Positions 40,214 to 49,372 of a stretch of DNA of 64,000 nucleotides are shown in pieces (within the stretch, counting starts at the first letter, position 1; each line of letters starts with the position of its first letter). Source of the stretch: Brevibacillus brevis (GTDB taxonomy: Bacteria > Bacillota > Bacilli > Brevibacillales > Brevibacillaceae). A program made the position numbers and the translations under genes. The notes beneath the pieces were generated by a model that was not told the origin of the DNA, did no database searches, and worked only from the letters and a program-made list of their open reading frames with translations. The stretch lies in contig NZ_CP134050.1 in assembly GCF_031583145.1 (NCBI RefSeq), positions 841,739-905,738 of the forward strand. The letters are read 5' to 3'.

Positions 40214-40942
40214 ATGATCGATGTCAAGCAAGTCAGCAAACGATTTGGCCAGTTGACGGCAGTCGACGATATTTCTTTTCGGGTGGAGGCGGGAGAAGTG
40301 TACGGCCTGCTCGGGGAAAACGGCGCGGGAAAGACGACCACCATGCGCATGATGGCGACCATTTTGCAGCCCACCGAGGGAGATATCGAGATCAGCGGGT
40401 ATTCCGTCCGGCGCGATCCGGTCGAGGTCCGGCGCCGCATCGGCATCCTGTTTGGCGGGGATGTAGGCTTGTACAATCGCTTGACAGCCCGCGAGAACAT
40501 CGCGTATTTCGGCAGCCTGTACGGACTTGAGCCGGCACATCTGCAAAAGCGGATCGACAGCCTCAGCCGGATGCTGGACATGGAGGATTTTATCGACAGG
40601 CGAGTCGCTGCCTTTTCGCGGGGGATGAAGCAAAAGGTGGCGATCGCCCGCACGCTCGTCCACGATCCGGATGTGATCCTCCTCGATGAGCCGACGACCG
40701 GCCTGGACGTGACGGCCGCCAATATCTTCCGACGCATGGTAGGCCGCATGCAGGAGGAAGGCAAAACGATTTTGTTCTCGAGTCACAACATGGGAGAGAT
40801 CAACAAGCTGTGCAAGCGGATTGCCCTGATTCACAAAGGGCGGCTCCGGTTTGCGGGGACGCTGGACAGCTTGCGGGAGCGATTCGGCATCGCCGATCTT
40901 GACGACATTTTCATGGCCGTGGTGGAAGGGAGCGAGAGCTGA
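40214..40942 (+). CDS. NatA-type ABC exporter ATP-binding protein
   Basis: 242 residues. Walker A LLGENGAGKTTTMRMM, Q-loop region, signature AFSRGMKQKVAIARTLVHDP (an SRGMKQK variant of LSGGQ typical of NatA/CcmA), Walker B VILLDEPTTGLDV and switch His in ILFSSHNMGE. ATG 40214 is preferred over 40208 because AAGGAGG ends seven bases upstream. The gene overlaps the permease start (TGATG), so both subunits are coupled. In B. subtilis NatAB extrudes Na+; the substrate here is unproven. Confidence 0.92.
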   Translation: MIDVKQVSKRFGQLTAVDDISFRVEAGEVYGLLGENGAGKTTTMRMMATILQPTEGDIEISGYSVRRDPVEVRRRIGILFGGDVGLYNRLTARENIAYFGSLYGLEPAHLQKRIDSLSRMLDMEDFIDRRVAAFSRGMKQKVAIARTLVHDPDVILLDEPTTGLDVTAANIFRRMVGRMQEEGKTILFSSHNMGEINKLCKRIALIHKGRLRFAGTLDSLRERFGIADLDDIFMAVVEGSES

Positions 40943-42123
40943 TGGGCAGGGGAGTCGTTTGGACCGTCTTTCAAAAGGAAATGCTCGACCTGCTGCGCGA
41001 TCGCAAGACATTGCTGGGAACATTCTTGGTTCCGTTGGTCATTATTCCATTTGTCTTCTTTTTGCTCGGAATGTCGTACAGCAACGTGGAAAAAGAGGCC
41101 CGTGCCTATGTGCCGATCGCGATCGAAGGGGAGTCCGGGCTGGTCGCGGCCCTCAAGGAAATACCGGGCGTGCGCATCCTGGCGCCGGACGATCCGGAGC
41201 AAGCCCTGCAAGCGGGGACGCTGCGGGCGGTCATTACCATTCCGCCAGCCTTCGACGAGAAGATCCGTACTGGAGGAACGGCTGAGCTGACGGTCTCCTA
41301 CGATTCCACCAACCAAAAGTCCGTGTACGCGCGGGACGTGATCGAGCAGACGGTGAAGACGTACAGCCAGAAAATCGTCGCGAACCGTTTGAAGCAGGCC
41401 GGCCTGTCCGAGGGGGCTATCGAACCGATCGCTTCGACCTTTCAAAACGTAGCCACCGAGGAGAGGCTGTCCGGGGGCATGCTGGCGGGGATCATCCCGC
41501 TGATGCTGGTCGTGTCGCTCGCGTCGGGCGGAGTCGCTTCGGCCAATGATCTGATCGCCGGGGAAAAGGAGCGGGGCACGCTGGAGTCGCTCATGACCGC
41601 CCCGATTGCCGCCAACCACATCCTGACCGCCAAGCTGCTGACTGTCATGGTGATGAGCTGTTTGAGTGCGGCGGCTTCGCTGGTATCACTCTCGCTAGTC
41701 TTGGGCCTCGGCCCCTTGGACATGGAGGGGGCGGGCTTCACTCTCGGGTTCATCTCGCCTTCTACCTTGCTCGTGCTTGTGCTGACCATTCTGGTGCTAG
41801 CCGCTACGTTCGCTGGCCTGGAGCTCGTATTGAGCACGATCGCGAAGTCGTTCAAGGAAGGGCAGACCTATATGAGCGGCGTCATTTTCGTGGCGATGGT
41901 CCCCTCCTACATGCTGATGCCGCTCAATCCGGTCGACGTTCCCGCTTATTATTATTTTCTGCCCGTATTCAACGGTGTGGCTCTTTGCAAGGAAGTCTTT
42001 TACGGAAAAGTCGATCCGCTGCACGGTCTGATCGGCCTCGGGACGTCGCTGGTGTATGTGGCGGTAATCATCGCCCTGACGTCCAAACTGTTTCGCAGGG
42101 AAGGGGCCGTCGTCAAAAATTGA
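40942..42123 (+). CDS. NatB-type ABC-2 exporter permease
   Basis: 393 residues. One N-terminal helix (about 25-47, GTFLVPLVIIPFVFFLLGM), a large extracytoplasmic loop (about 50-170), then five C-terminal helices from about 190. Segments IPLMLVVSLASGGVASANDLIAGEKERGTLE and LTAPIAANHILTAKLL are typical of NatB/ABC-2 permeases, in which ERGTLESLLxxP is conserved. ATG 40942 overlaps the ATPase gene's stop. It forms an exporter with the NatA-type protein. Confidence 0.92.
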   Translation: MGRGVVWTVFQKEMLDLLRDRKTLLGTFLVPLVIIPFVFFLLGMSYSNVEKEARAYVPIAIEGESGLVAALKEIPGVRILAPDDPEQALQAGTLRAVITIPPAFDEKIRTGGTAELTVSYDSTNQKSVYARDVIEQTVKTYSQKIVANRLKQAGLSEGAIEPIASTFQNVATEERLSGGMLAGIIPLMLVVSLASGGVASANDLIAGEKERGTLESLMTAPIAANHILTAKLLTVMVMSCLSAAASLVSLSLVLGLGPLDMEGAGFTLGFISPSTLLVLVLTILVLAATFAGLELVLSTIAKSFKEGQTYMSGVIFVAMVPSYMLMPLNPVDVPAYYYFLPVFNGVALCKEVFYGKVDPLHGLIGLGTSLVYVAVIIALTSKLFRREGAVVKN

Positions 42124-42176
42124 GGCGGCTTCTCCCCGGTGTCGTGGCCATGAGGGAAAGCTGGTGAAAAGAATAA

Positions 42177-43106
42177 ATGAATCCACTTTATACAGGGGTC
42201 TTGTTCGTATTGGTTTCGGCTGCCGGCTTCGGCGTCATGTCGATCTTCGCCGTCTTTGCGTATGCGGCGGGCGTGCCGGTATCCACCTTGCTGTTCTTGC
42301 GTTTTCTGTTCGCCGGCGCGCTCTTTTTCGGCTGGCTCGCCTGGCGCAGGGAGCGGCTCCGCATTGATAAAAAGCAGGCGCTGAGCCTGTTTGCCTTGGG
42401 CGGTGTGCTGTACACCCTGCAGTCGCTCAGCTATTTTTCCGCGGTTCAGTATATCCCCACATCGATGGCGGCCTTGCTGCTGTATACATTTCCGGTGTTT
42501 GTCGCCGTCTTGAGCTATTTCGTAGACAAAGAGGCGCTGCGCAAAAAGACGGTCGTCGCCATGCTGATTTCGCTCGTGGGACTGGGCATGGTGCTGGGCC
42601 TATCGTTTGGAGGAATCCAGCCGATGGGAGTCGCCCTTGCGCTTGCCGCCGCCCTTTTTTACTCGGTGTACATCGTATCGGGCAACCGGGTCGTAAAAGG
42701 ACTTTCCCCGCTCGTCACCTCCGCGTACATTTCGCTGTTCGCGAGCCTGTCGACGTTTGCGATCGCGCAAAAGAACGGAGGGATCGACCTGTCATTCGGC
42801 CCGCAAGGCTGGTGGGCCCTGGCCGGCATCGTGATCTGTTCCACCGTGGTGGCCATCGGCTTTTTCTTCCGGGGGCTGCAATTGATCGGGTCGACCAAGG
42901 CCTCCGTGTTGAGCACACTCGAGCCCGTCGTGACCTTCATCTGTTCCGCGCTGCTGTTGGGCGAGGCCTTCAGCTGGCTGCAGCTCGCGGGGGGACTGGC
43001 GGTACTGGGCGGTGCGGCGCTCATCGTATCGGGTAAGGACGAAACGGCGGGACAAGCCGGCAAGTCTGCGAAGTCCGCGAATTCTGCACACAACAGCCTT
43101 TCGTAG
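42177..43106 (+). CDS. EamA-family (DMT) transporter
   Basis: 309 residues with ten predicted helices made of two EamA repeats, the second ending in KASVLSTLEPVVTFICSALLLGE, a hallmark of drug/metabolite transporters. Exported metabolite unknown. ATG 42177 has only a weak purine-rich site (GGTGAAAAG). The end AKSANSAHNSLS is a hydrophilic tail. A bidirectional terminator separates it from glcK. Confidence 0.9.
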   Translation: MNPLYTGVLFVLVSAAGFGVMSIFAVFAYAAGVPVSTLLFLRFLFAGALFFGWLAWRRERLRIDKKQALSLFALGGVLYTLQSLSYFSAVQYIPTSMAALLLYTFPVFVAVLSYFVDKEALRKKTVVAMLISLVGLGMVLGLSFGGIQPMGVALALAAALFYSVYIVSGNRVVKGLSPLVTSAYISLFASLSTFAIAQKNGGIDLSFGPQGWWALAGIVICSTVVAIGFFFRGLQLIGSTKASVLSTLEPVVTFICSALLLGEAFSWLQLAGGLAVLGGAALIVSGKDETAGQAGKSAKSANSAHNSLS

Positions 43107-43121
43107 TTCACGCAAAAAAAA

Positions 43122-43162
43122 CGCTCCCGCGAATGTCTCTTCTTTTCCCATTCGCCGGGAGC
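43122..43162. terminator. Terminator between EamA gene and glcK
   Basis: GCTCCCGCGAATG (43122-43134) pairs with CATTCGCCGGGAGC (43149-43162) with one bulge, flanked by AAAA on the left and TTCTTCGTTT on the right. Confidence 0.7.
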
Positions 43163-43191
43163 TTCTTCGTTTGGTTCGTGTATTCGTTTAT

Positions 43192-44163
43192 TCAATCGGC
43201 CAGCCGGGAGCGGATCATCCAGCCTGCGCCGTAGACGCCGGCATCGTTGCCGAGGCGGGCGGCGGCGATCTCCGTAGACGCTATGACATACGGAAAGGGT
43301 ACGAAGCGGGCGAACGACTCGCGGACGCGGGAAAACAGGAATTCACCTGCTGCTGCCACGCCGCCGCCGATGACGAACTTGGCCGGGTTTAGCATGATCG
43401 CCAGGTGAGACAGGGCGAGGCCGAGGTAGAAAGCGGCCTGGTCGACAATTGCGAGAGACGCAGCATCGCCTTCCTTGGCTGCATCGAGGACGTCCTTTGC
43501 CCTGATTTCCCCGCGCTCGGCCCATACAGCGGCGAGCGGAGGACTCGTGCCGTTTGTGGCTGCCAGCCGTCCCTCGCGGATGATGGCCGTGGCCGATGTG
43601 TAGGTCTCCAGGCAGCCGGTTTTTCCGCAGTTGCAGATGGAGCCGCTGTTTGGGGTCATCGTGATATGGCCGATTTCTCCGCCGACGCCGTTGATGCCAT
43701 GGACGACGTTGCCATCCACGATGATGCCGCCGCCGACTCCTGTCCCCAGCGTGATGACGACCAGATCCTTTGCGCCCAGGCCGGCCCCCTGCCACATTTC
43801 GCCCAGAGCGGCCATGTTGGCGTCATTCTCGACCGCGACCGGAAGGCCTGTCAGCGCTTCCAGTTTTTCGCGGAGGGGAACAGGCTGGCGCCAATGCAGG
43901 TTGACCGCTTGCAGGACGACGCCGTTTTCCGCGTCGATCGGTCCGGGCACACCCACTCCGATACCGCATGCCTGCTCGGTGGAAAAGCCGTGCTTGTGGA
44001 GCAGCTCCTGTGTCATTTGCGCCACTTTTTGCAAGATACCGTCTTCCCCTTGCGCGACGGGCGTCGGTTCCTGCACCTTGGTCACCAGCTCGCCGTCCGG
44101 GGTAATCAGAGCCATTTTGATTGCCGTCCCTCCGATGTCCACGCCTACGATGATTTGCTCCAC
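43192..44163 (-). CDS. glcK: ROK-family glucokinase
   Basis: 323 residues. ATP-binding IIVGVDIGGTAIKMALITPDGE, catalytic Asp in AVENDANMAALGEMWQGAG, phosphate loop VVITLGTGVGGGIIVDG, HGINGVGGEIGHITM with the metal-ligand His and the zinc motif CNCGKTGCLETYTS of ROK kinases. It phosphorylates glucose to glucose-6-phosphate with ATP. GTG 44163 is chosen because GGGAGGG lies six bases before it; an upstream ATG at 44193 adds residues not seen in the family. It faces dgkB across a 144-base gap. Confidence 0.93.
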   Translation of the reverse strand: MEQIIVGVDIGGTAIKMALITPDGELVTKVQEPTPVAQGEDGILQKVAQMTQELLHKHGFSTEQACGIGVGVPGPIDAENGVVLQAVNLHWRQPVPLREKLEALTGLPVAVENDANMAALGEMWQGAGLGAKDLVVITLGTGVGGGIIVDGNVVHGINGVGGEIGHITMTPNSGSICNCGKTGCLETYTSATAIIREGRLAATNGTSPPLAAVWAERGEIRAKDVLDAAKEGDAASLAIVDQAAFYLGLALSHLAIMLNPAKFVIGGGVAAAGEFLFSRVRESFARFVPFPYVIASTEIAAARLGNDAGVYGAGWMIRSRLAD

Positions 44164-44307
44164 GACTGTCCCTCCCGTCCATGAAATTGCCATCTTTTTC
44201 TATCTTATCACGCTGGGCGCCGCATAGCGATTCCCAAAAATGGCTATACAGGATATGATGAGAAGAGATGAAAATCCGTGAGCGAGGGAAGGAAGAAGGG
44301 ATCTGCC

Positions 44308-45198
44308 TTGAAACGAGCCAGATTAATCTACAATCCGAGCTCCGGCCGGGAGATCGTGCGTCGGCGTTTGCCGGATATCCTCGATTTGCTGGAATCGGCC
44401 GGATACGAGACGTCGTGCCATGCGACCAGGGGAGAAAACGATGCGACCGTAGAAGCGGCTCGCGCGGTTGCCCGCGGCTTTGACCTGATCATCGCCGCTG
44501 GCGGAGATGGAACGATCTATGAAGTGGTAAACGGGATGGCGGAGCAAAAAGGGCGCCCCACCCTCGGCATAATCCCGTGCGGAACGAGCAACGACCTCGC
44601 CCGCGCTGTCGGCATCCCCAAGTCGATCACCCGCGCCTGCGAAATCATCACCAAAGGGAAGAAGAAGAAAATCGACCTGGGCCGGATCAACAACCGGTAT
44701 TTCATCAACATCGCGGGCGGCGGCTCGCTGACGAACCTCACCTATGAGGTCCCAAGCAAGCTCAAGACCATGATCGGGCAGCTGGCGTATTACGTCAAAG
44801 GGCTGGAAAAGCTGCCGTCGCTGCACCCGATCCGCGTGCGCCTGGAGACCCGCAAAGAGGTGCTGCTGGACGAAGAGATCATGATCTTCCTCATCGCCAA
44901 CAGCCATTCCGTCGGCGGCTTCGACAAGCTGGCTCCGGATGCGGACCTCTCCGATGGCAAGCTGGACGTCATCGTGGTGAAGAAGACCAACATCGCGGAG
45001 TTCATCCGTCTGGCTACGCAGGCAGTGCGCGGCGAGCACCTGAAGGACCCCAACATCCTCTATTTCCAGGCAGACTACATCAAGGCGACGTCCCCCGGCG
45101 GCGAGATCGTGCAGCTCAACCTGGACGGCGAGCTGGGAGGGCAGCTCCCCTGCGTGGTGGAAGCATTGCCGGGCCATATCGAGTTGTTCGTACCGTAG
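44308..45198 (+). CDS. dgkB: Diacylglycerol kinase (lipid kinase)
   Basis: 296 residues. It starts MKRARLIYNPSSGREIVRRR, as in B. subtilis DgkB, with AAGGDGTIYEVVNGMAEQ (the GGDGT nucleotide-binding motif), LGIIPCGTSNDLARAVGIP and the C-terminal DADLSDGKLDVIVVKKTN. It returns diacylglycerol, formed during lipoteichoic acid synthesis, to phosphatidic acid. TTG 44308 was chosen because GAAGGG precedes it and it gives the family's N-terminus; GTG 44278 is the alternative. In B. subtilis dgkB also precedes the RlmCD gene. Confidence 0.92.
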   Translation: MKRARLIYNPSSGREIVRRRLPDILDLLESAGYETSCHATRGENDATVEAARAVARGFDLIIAAGGDGTIYEVVNGMAEQKGRPTLGIIPCGTSNDLARAVGIPKSITRACEIITKGKKKKIDLGRINNRYFINIAGGGSLTNLTYEVPSKLKTMIGQLAYYVKGLEKLPSLHPIRVRLETRKEVLLDEEIMIFLIANSHSVGGFDKLAPDADLSDGKLDVIVVKKTNIAEFIRLATQAVRGEHLKDPNILYFQADYIKATSPGGEIVQLNLDGELGGQLPCVVEALPGHIELFVP

Positions 45199-45227
45199 GA
45201 AGATAGTAAAATGGATAGCAACTGCCA

Positions 45228-45414
45228 AGGGATGCCGATGAGCATCCCTGACGCATGTTTGGGAGGGAAGAGGGCTTGAAGTGCCTGTAGTGCCTGTGCA
45301 AGGCAAGGCGACTCCCGGGTGCCAGCAGCTGTCAGAGAAGCGGCGCGCACTGTCCAAAGTAATGTCATGCAGAGGAGCTTCGACAGCGATTCGTACAAAT
45401 CGCTGATGAAGTCC
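45228..45414 (+). ncRNA. Structured leader upstream of rlmCD
   Basis: The 244-base gap between dgkB and rlmCD holds two good hairpins without T-tracts: AGGGATGC/GCATCCCT (45228-45249, six-base loop) and a long stem at 45374-45414 in which AGCGATT/AATCGCT is extended by CTTC/GAAG and GG/CC around a CGTACA loop. The second ends 28 bases before the GTG start. No known riboswitch or T-box signature is present. It may be a cis-regulatory RNA or the processed end of the dgkB message. Confidence 0.45.
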
Positions 45415-45442
45415 CATTCGTATATAAAGGAGTAAAGAAACC

Positions 45443-46879
45443 GTGGCGAAGACAACCAAGAAGCGGCGCGGGCCGCAGCCGGCGCCAAAGGCGGAGCTCA
45501 ATGTGCCCGTCCGCGTCGGACAAACCGTGGAAGTGGAAATCACCGGACTCAACCACGAAGGAGCCGGCGTCGGCCGGATCGAAGGATATACGCTGTTCGT
45601 GGACGGCGCTCTGGCAGGCGAGAAGGTGCTTGCGCGCGTCGACCACGTAAAGAAAAACTTCGGCTTTGCCAAGCTGGCGAAAGTCGTGGAGCAAAGCGCG
45701 CATCGTGCCTTGCCGCCCTGTCCCGTCTACGACCGCTGCGGCGGCTGTTCGCTCCAGCATCTGGCGTATGAGGAGCAGCTGCGCCACAAGCAGCAGATCG
45801 TCCGGGACAACCTCCGCCGGATCGGCGGCTTTCCGGTGGAGGGAGAAGGCGCCATCACTGTCCACCCGACACTCGGCATGGCCGATCCGTGGCGCTACCG
45901 CAACAAGGCGCAGGTGCCCATCGGGGAGGAAAACGGCGCGCTGGTCGGCGGCTTTTACGCGGAGAAGTCCCACTCCATCATCGATATGGACGAGTGCCTG
46001 ATCCAGCATCAGGCCAATGACGAAGCCGTGGCCGCCGTGAAGAGGATCGCGGCCCGCCTGAACATCCAGCCGTACGACGAGGTCCGCCACACCGGACTGC
46101 TGCGCCACGTCGTAGCCAAGATCGGTGTGCGTACCGGAGAAGTCATGGTCGTGCTGGTGACGACCGAGGAGACGATTCCCCGCTCGGACGAGCTGGTGGA
46201 AGCCATCCGCACCCAGGTCTCCGGCGTAGCTAGCATCGTGCAAAACATCAACCCGGACAAGACCAACGTCATTTTCGGCAAAAAGACCGTGACCCTCTGG
46301 GGCAGCGACGTCATCTACGATTCCATCGGACCGATCAAGTTTGCTATCTCCGCTCGTTCGTTCTACCAGGTGAACCCGGCACAGACCGAGGTCCTGTACA
46401 ACAAGACGCTGGAGTACGTCGGCGCGACCGGCACGGAGACCGTCATCGACGCATACTGCGGCATCGGCACCATCTCGCTGTTCCTCGCGCAGAAGTCCAA
46501 GCACGTCTACGGCGTCGAGATCGTGCCGGAAGCCATCGCGGACGCCAACCGCAACGCGGAGCTGAACGGCGTGAAGAACGCGACTTTCGAGACAGGCCCG
46601 GCCGAGGTAGTCATCCCGGCCTGGAAAGAGCAAGGCATCCGCCCCGACGTCATCGTGGTCGACCCGCCGCGCAAGGGCTGCGACGAGGCGCTGCTCGCCA
46701 CCATCCTGGAAATGCAGCCGCAGAAGGTGGTCTACGTCTCCTGCAACCCGTCGACGCTGGCGCGTGATTTGAAGGTGCTGGCGGAGAAGTATGAGGTGCG
46801 GGAAGTGCAGCCGGTGGATATGTTTCCGCATACGGGGCATGTGGAGAGCGTTGCGCTATTGATCTATAAGAGTTTTTGA
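45443..46879 (+). CDS. rlmCD: 23S rRNA (uracil-5-)-methyltransferase RlmCD
   Basis: 478 residues. An N-terminal TRAM domain (VGQTVEVEITGLNHEGAGVGRIEGYTLF), an iron-sulphur Cys set (PPCPVYDRCGGCSLQH), and a SAM-dependent domain: AYCGIGTISLFLAQ, VDPPRKGCDEALL, and the catalytic Cys in VYVSCNPSTLARDL. B. subtilis YefA/RlmCD methylates U747 and U1939; which sites this protein modifies is inferred. The N-terminus is Lys-rich. GTG 45443 follows AAAGGAG. A terminator and mobile DNA follow directly. Confidence 0.95.
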   Translation: MAKTTKKRRGPQPAPKAELNVPVRVGQTVEVEITGLNHEGAGVGRIEGYTLFVDGALAGEKVLARVDHVKKNFGFAKLAKVVEQSAHRALPPCPVYDRCGGCSLQHLAYEEQLRHKQQIVRDNLRRIGGFPVEGEGAITVHPTLGMADPWRYRNKAQVPIGEENGALVGGFYAEKSHSIIDMDECLIQHQANDEAVAAVKRIAARLNIQPYDEVRHTGLLRHVVAKIGVRTGEVMVVLVTTEETIPRSDELVEAIRTQVSGVASIVQNINPDKTNVIFGKKTVTLWGSDVIYDSIGPIKFAISARSFYQVNPAQTEVLYNKTLEYVGATGTETVIDAYCGIGTISLFLAQKSKHVYGVEIVPEAIADANRNAELNGVKNATFETGPAEVVIPAWKEQGIRPDVIVVDPPRKGCDEALLATILEMQPQKVVYVSCNPSTLARDLKVLAEKYEVREVQPVDMFPHTGHVESVALLIYKSF

Positions 46880-46918
46880 TTAGGCGAAATTACACTTGGG
46901 GACGAAAGAGGACTAATA

Positions 46919-46950
46919 AAAACGGCACATGTATCGTGTGTCGTTTTTTT
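46919..46950 (+). terminator. Terminator after rlmCD
   Basis: AAACGGCACA pairs with TGTGTCGTTT (one G-T pair) around a seven-base loop, followed by T residues. The last bases also hold the stop codon of the minus-strand integrase relic. Confidence 0.85.
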
Positions 46951-47178
46951 ATTTTTCGTTGGTTTTCCTGAAAGGGAGTATATTCTCGAATTTGTTGGCA
47001 ACTTCTTTATCAGCCGATTGAAGTGCACGACCATATACGTTCATGGTGGTGGTTATGCTGGTATGGTCCAGGTGCTCAGATATGTGATTTTCGCATGTAC
47101 ACCTTCGTTGATAAGCAGGGTGGCTGATGTGTGGCGCAAATCGTGAAAGCGGATATAGCGCACACTACGCTGCCAACG
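46949..47178 (-). pseudogene. Tyrosine recombinase (integrase) C-terminal relic, frameshifted
   Basis: On the minus strand RYIRFHDLRHTSATLLINEG gives the H-x-x-R box of phage/ICE integrases; after VHAKI the frame breaks (two extra bases) and continues as SEHLDHTSITTTMNVYGRAL with the catalytic Tyr, ending QSADKEVANKFENILPF and a stop at 46949. The N-terminal two thirds, with the first catalytic Arg, are absent. It lies against the 3' end of rlmCD, which suggests an old integration of a phage or conjugative element at this spot. Confidence 0.8.
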
Positions 47179-47344
47179 CGCTACGCGATGCAGCGGGCAT
47201 CCCCAAAACATGACATATGCCCTCCTGGAGAGTGATATTATCCCCTTTAAGTAGACAGTAAATAAAAAGCCCTTTACTGTTTAACTTGGAGGGGAATATT
47301 TATGGGGCCAAATAAAAAAGAGCTACTTCCCTTGAATTCAATCG

Positions 47345-47935
47345 CGTATTCGCAGGAAACGGAAGTTTTTTGGCCGTAGAGAGCAGGTAGTCGTTTCCGA
47401 CAACAAATTAAACCGTGATTTTACCGCTACACATCCTCGGGAGAAATGGGCTACAGATATTACATTCGTGATTTTTAACGGACGACGCCTGTATCTGTCG
47501 GTTATTTATGATCTCTTCAACAACGAGGTCATCGCCTATAAGATCAGCAAACGGAACGACATTACGCTCGTTATGGATACCGTAAAGGCTGCCCAAAAAA
47601 TAAAAGAGGCGAACGGCGTCATTTTACACAGTGATCAAGGGTACCAATACACATCTAGGAAATATAACGAATTCCTAAAAGCATCTAACATTACTGTTAG
47701 TATGTCGAGAAAAGGAAATTGCCTGGATAATGCTTGTATCGAAAGCTTTTTCAGCCACATCAAAACAGAATGCTTGTATTTAAATGTTTTTACTAAGGAA
47801 GATGAGGTGAAGAAGGCAATACAACGATACATACACTTCTATAATTACGAGCGTATTCAAGTCCGGCTAAACAATCTGAGCCCGGTTCTTTACCGAGCTC
47901 AGATTGCCTATTATTCACTGAAAATAATGGATTAG
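47345..47935 (+). pseudogene. IS150-type transposase (OrfB) fragment
   Basis: In frame from about 47345: RIRRKRKFFGRREQVVVSDN, then NRDFTATHPREKWATDITFV (first catalytic Asp), NGRRLYLSVIYDLFNNEVIA, VILHSDQGYQYTS (second Asp), and SRKGNCLDNACIESFFSHIK (catalytic Glu) with the end RYIHFYNYERIQVRLNNLSP. The DDE core is complete, but the N-terminal half of OrfB and the whole of OrfA (only an ATG-led scrap at 47301) are gone, so it is probably inactive. The 3' end carries a 10-bp inverted repeat (47872-47881, 47897-47906). Confidence 0.85.
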
Positions 47936-48078
47936 ACTTTGAAAATGTAGTTGTAGATTAAGAAAATAATGCTTTAGACAAACTTGAGCCATTACGCTAA
48001 AACGGGTAGTTTACTCCAACATATCAGCGTTCTAATATTAGATTGAATCAGGTTCAGGAATGGAGTTGTTTGGAGACC

Positions 48079-49038
48079 ATGAGGACGTTTGATGAACATG
48101 CGGTTCCATCTATACCAGATAACGCCGAGAAATCGCTTGATGCTGCAACGGCCAGGCTGGCACGCCTGATCTGCGCCCATGCTCCACATGACGGTATCTT
48201 TAGCGGACGCATCCCGGGATTGTACTTCGGCCGTCATTCACGAATCGATACGGAAAGTGAGCATACCATCTTCTCTCCCTCTATAGGCATCGCCGCACAA
48301 GGTTCAAAGACCGTCAGTGTGGGACAGGAGGTCTATCGGTACGTGGGGTCGCGTATTTTCGTTGCTCCCGTTGCCGTACCGGCCCGTATGCAGACCACAC
48401 TCGCCAGCTCTACCGAACCTTTCTTGGGTGTTAGATTGGACCTGAACCCACAAAGGATCTCCGAATTAGTGCTGAAAGTGTACCCCAAAGGTCTGCCTGC
48501 AGTTCGTCATTGGAGCGCAGGTTATATAATTAACGCTGACTTGAGCATTATCAACGCAGTGACGAGGCTGGTGGAATGTCTGTCCAGCTCCGTCGACGCT
48601 GATTTGGTCGCCCCGCTCGTGGTGGATGAGATTTTGATACGGCTCCTTTGCAGCCCCATCGGGGCTCACGTAGCTGAAATGGGTACAGCAAACTCTAGTG
48701 TGCAGCGAATAGCAAAGGCGATTGCTGCGCTTCGTGACAACTTCTCGCAACAAATAAAGATCGCAGACTTGGCCGATTTGGTACATATGAGTGTGTCCTC
48801 TTTTCATGAGCATTTTAAGTCAGTGACCTCGATGAGCCCGCTGCAATACCAAAAAGCGCTACGCCTTCACGAAGCGAGGCGTCTGTTGTTATCTGGTGAA
48901 CTGGACACGGCCACTGTGTATCAGTTGGTTGGATATGTGAGCCATTCCCAATTCAGCCGAGATTATAAACGCTTTTTCGGAAACCCTCCGAGCCGGGACA
49001 TCGCCAGACTACGCAAACAAGCCTATAAACTCGATTGA
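48079..49038 (+). CDS. AraC-family transcriptional regulator (passenger gene)
   Basis: 319 residues. An AraC_N-type cupin domain (FSPSIGIAAQGSKTVSVGQE, YRYVGSRIFVAPVAVPA) is followed by the double helix-turn-helix (IKIADLADLVHMSVSSFHEH, TSMSPLQYQKALRLHEARRL, YQLVGYVSHSQFSRDYKRFF). Members of this group often sit beside a short-chain dehydrogenase or epimerase gene that they regulate, as here. ATG 48079 is used because TTTGGAG lies before it; the longer TTG-led form at 48043 is unsupported. Its GC content is higher than that of the surrounding IS sequence. Confidence 0.88.
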   Translation: MRTFDEHAVPSIPDNAEKSLDAATARLARLICAHAPHDGIFSGRIPGLYFGRHSRIDTESEHTIFSPSIGIAAQGSKTVSVGQEVYRYVGSRIFVAPVAVPARMQTTLASSTEPFLGVRLDLNPQRISELVLKVYPKGLPAVRHWSAGYIINADLSIINAVTRLVECLSSSVDADLVAPLVVDEILIRLLCSPIGAHVAEMGTANSSVQRIAKAIAALRDNFSQQIKIADLADLVHMSVSSFHEHFKSVTSMSPLQYQKALRLHEARRLLLSGELDTATVYQLVGYVSHSQFSRDYKRFFGNPPSRDIARLRKQAYKLD

Positions 49039-49113
49039 TTATGGAATAACACCAAGGCCCCACACCTTCAATGCAGGATGCATTGAATCCAGCCATTTTT
49101 CCTCATATCCCAC

Positions 49114-49141
49114 GCCTGCAGGGCTTTGCGGGCTTTTTTTG
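49114..49141 (+). terminator. Terminator after the AraC gene
   Basis: GCCTGCA (49114-49120) pairs with TGCGGGC (49127-49133, one T-G pair), followed by seven to eight T residues. Confidence 0.75.
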
Positions 49142-49372
49142 TTTCAAGGATTACCAGCCTCGTTTAAAGAATTATCCATTTTCCTTGCACGGTTAAAACT
49201 CAGTGACAGTGTTCGATTCGTAGGATTAGGCAAAAAGCAACGAGGAAAAGGCACACTTTTGAATGAGACGGATGCTAGAATGACTCTAGCCTTGAAACCA
49301 GTGGTGCGGTTCGTATATGTGCACTTCGGGAGTTTCAAGTAGCTCTACAACCCAGTTTAGGAGGGTATCATT

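Noticed and set aside
46949..47241. Possible active integrase after rlmCD
   Set aside because: The N-terminal part is missing and a frameshift separates the H-x-x-R and Tyr parts, so it was recorded as a relic.
49139..49342. 67-codon ORF between the AraC and epimerase genes
   Set aside because: It starts within the terminator T-tract and has no ribosome binding site or protein-like pattern.
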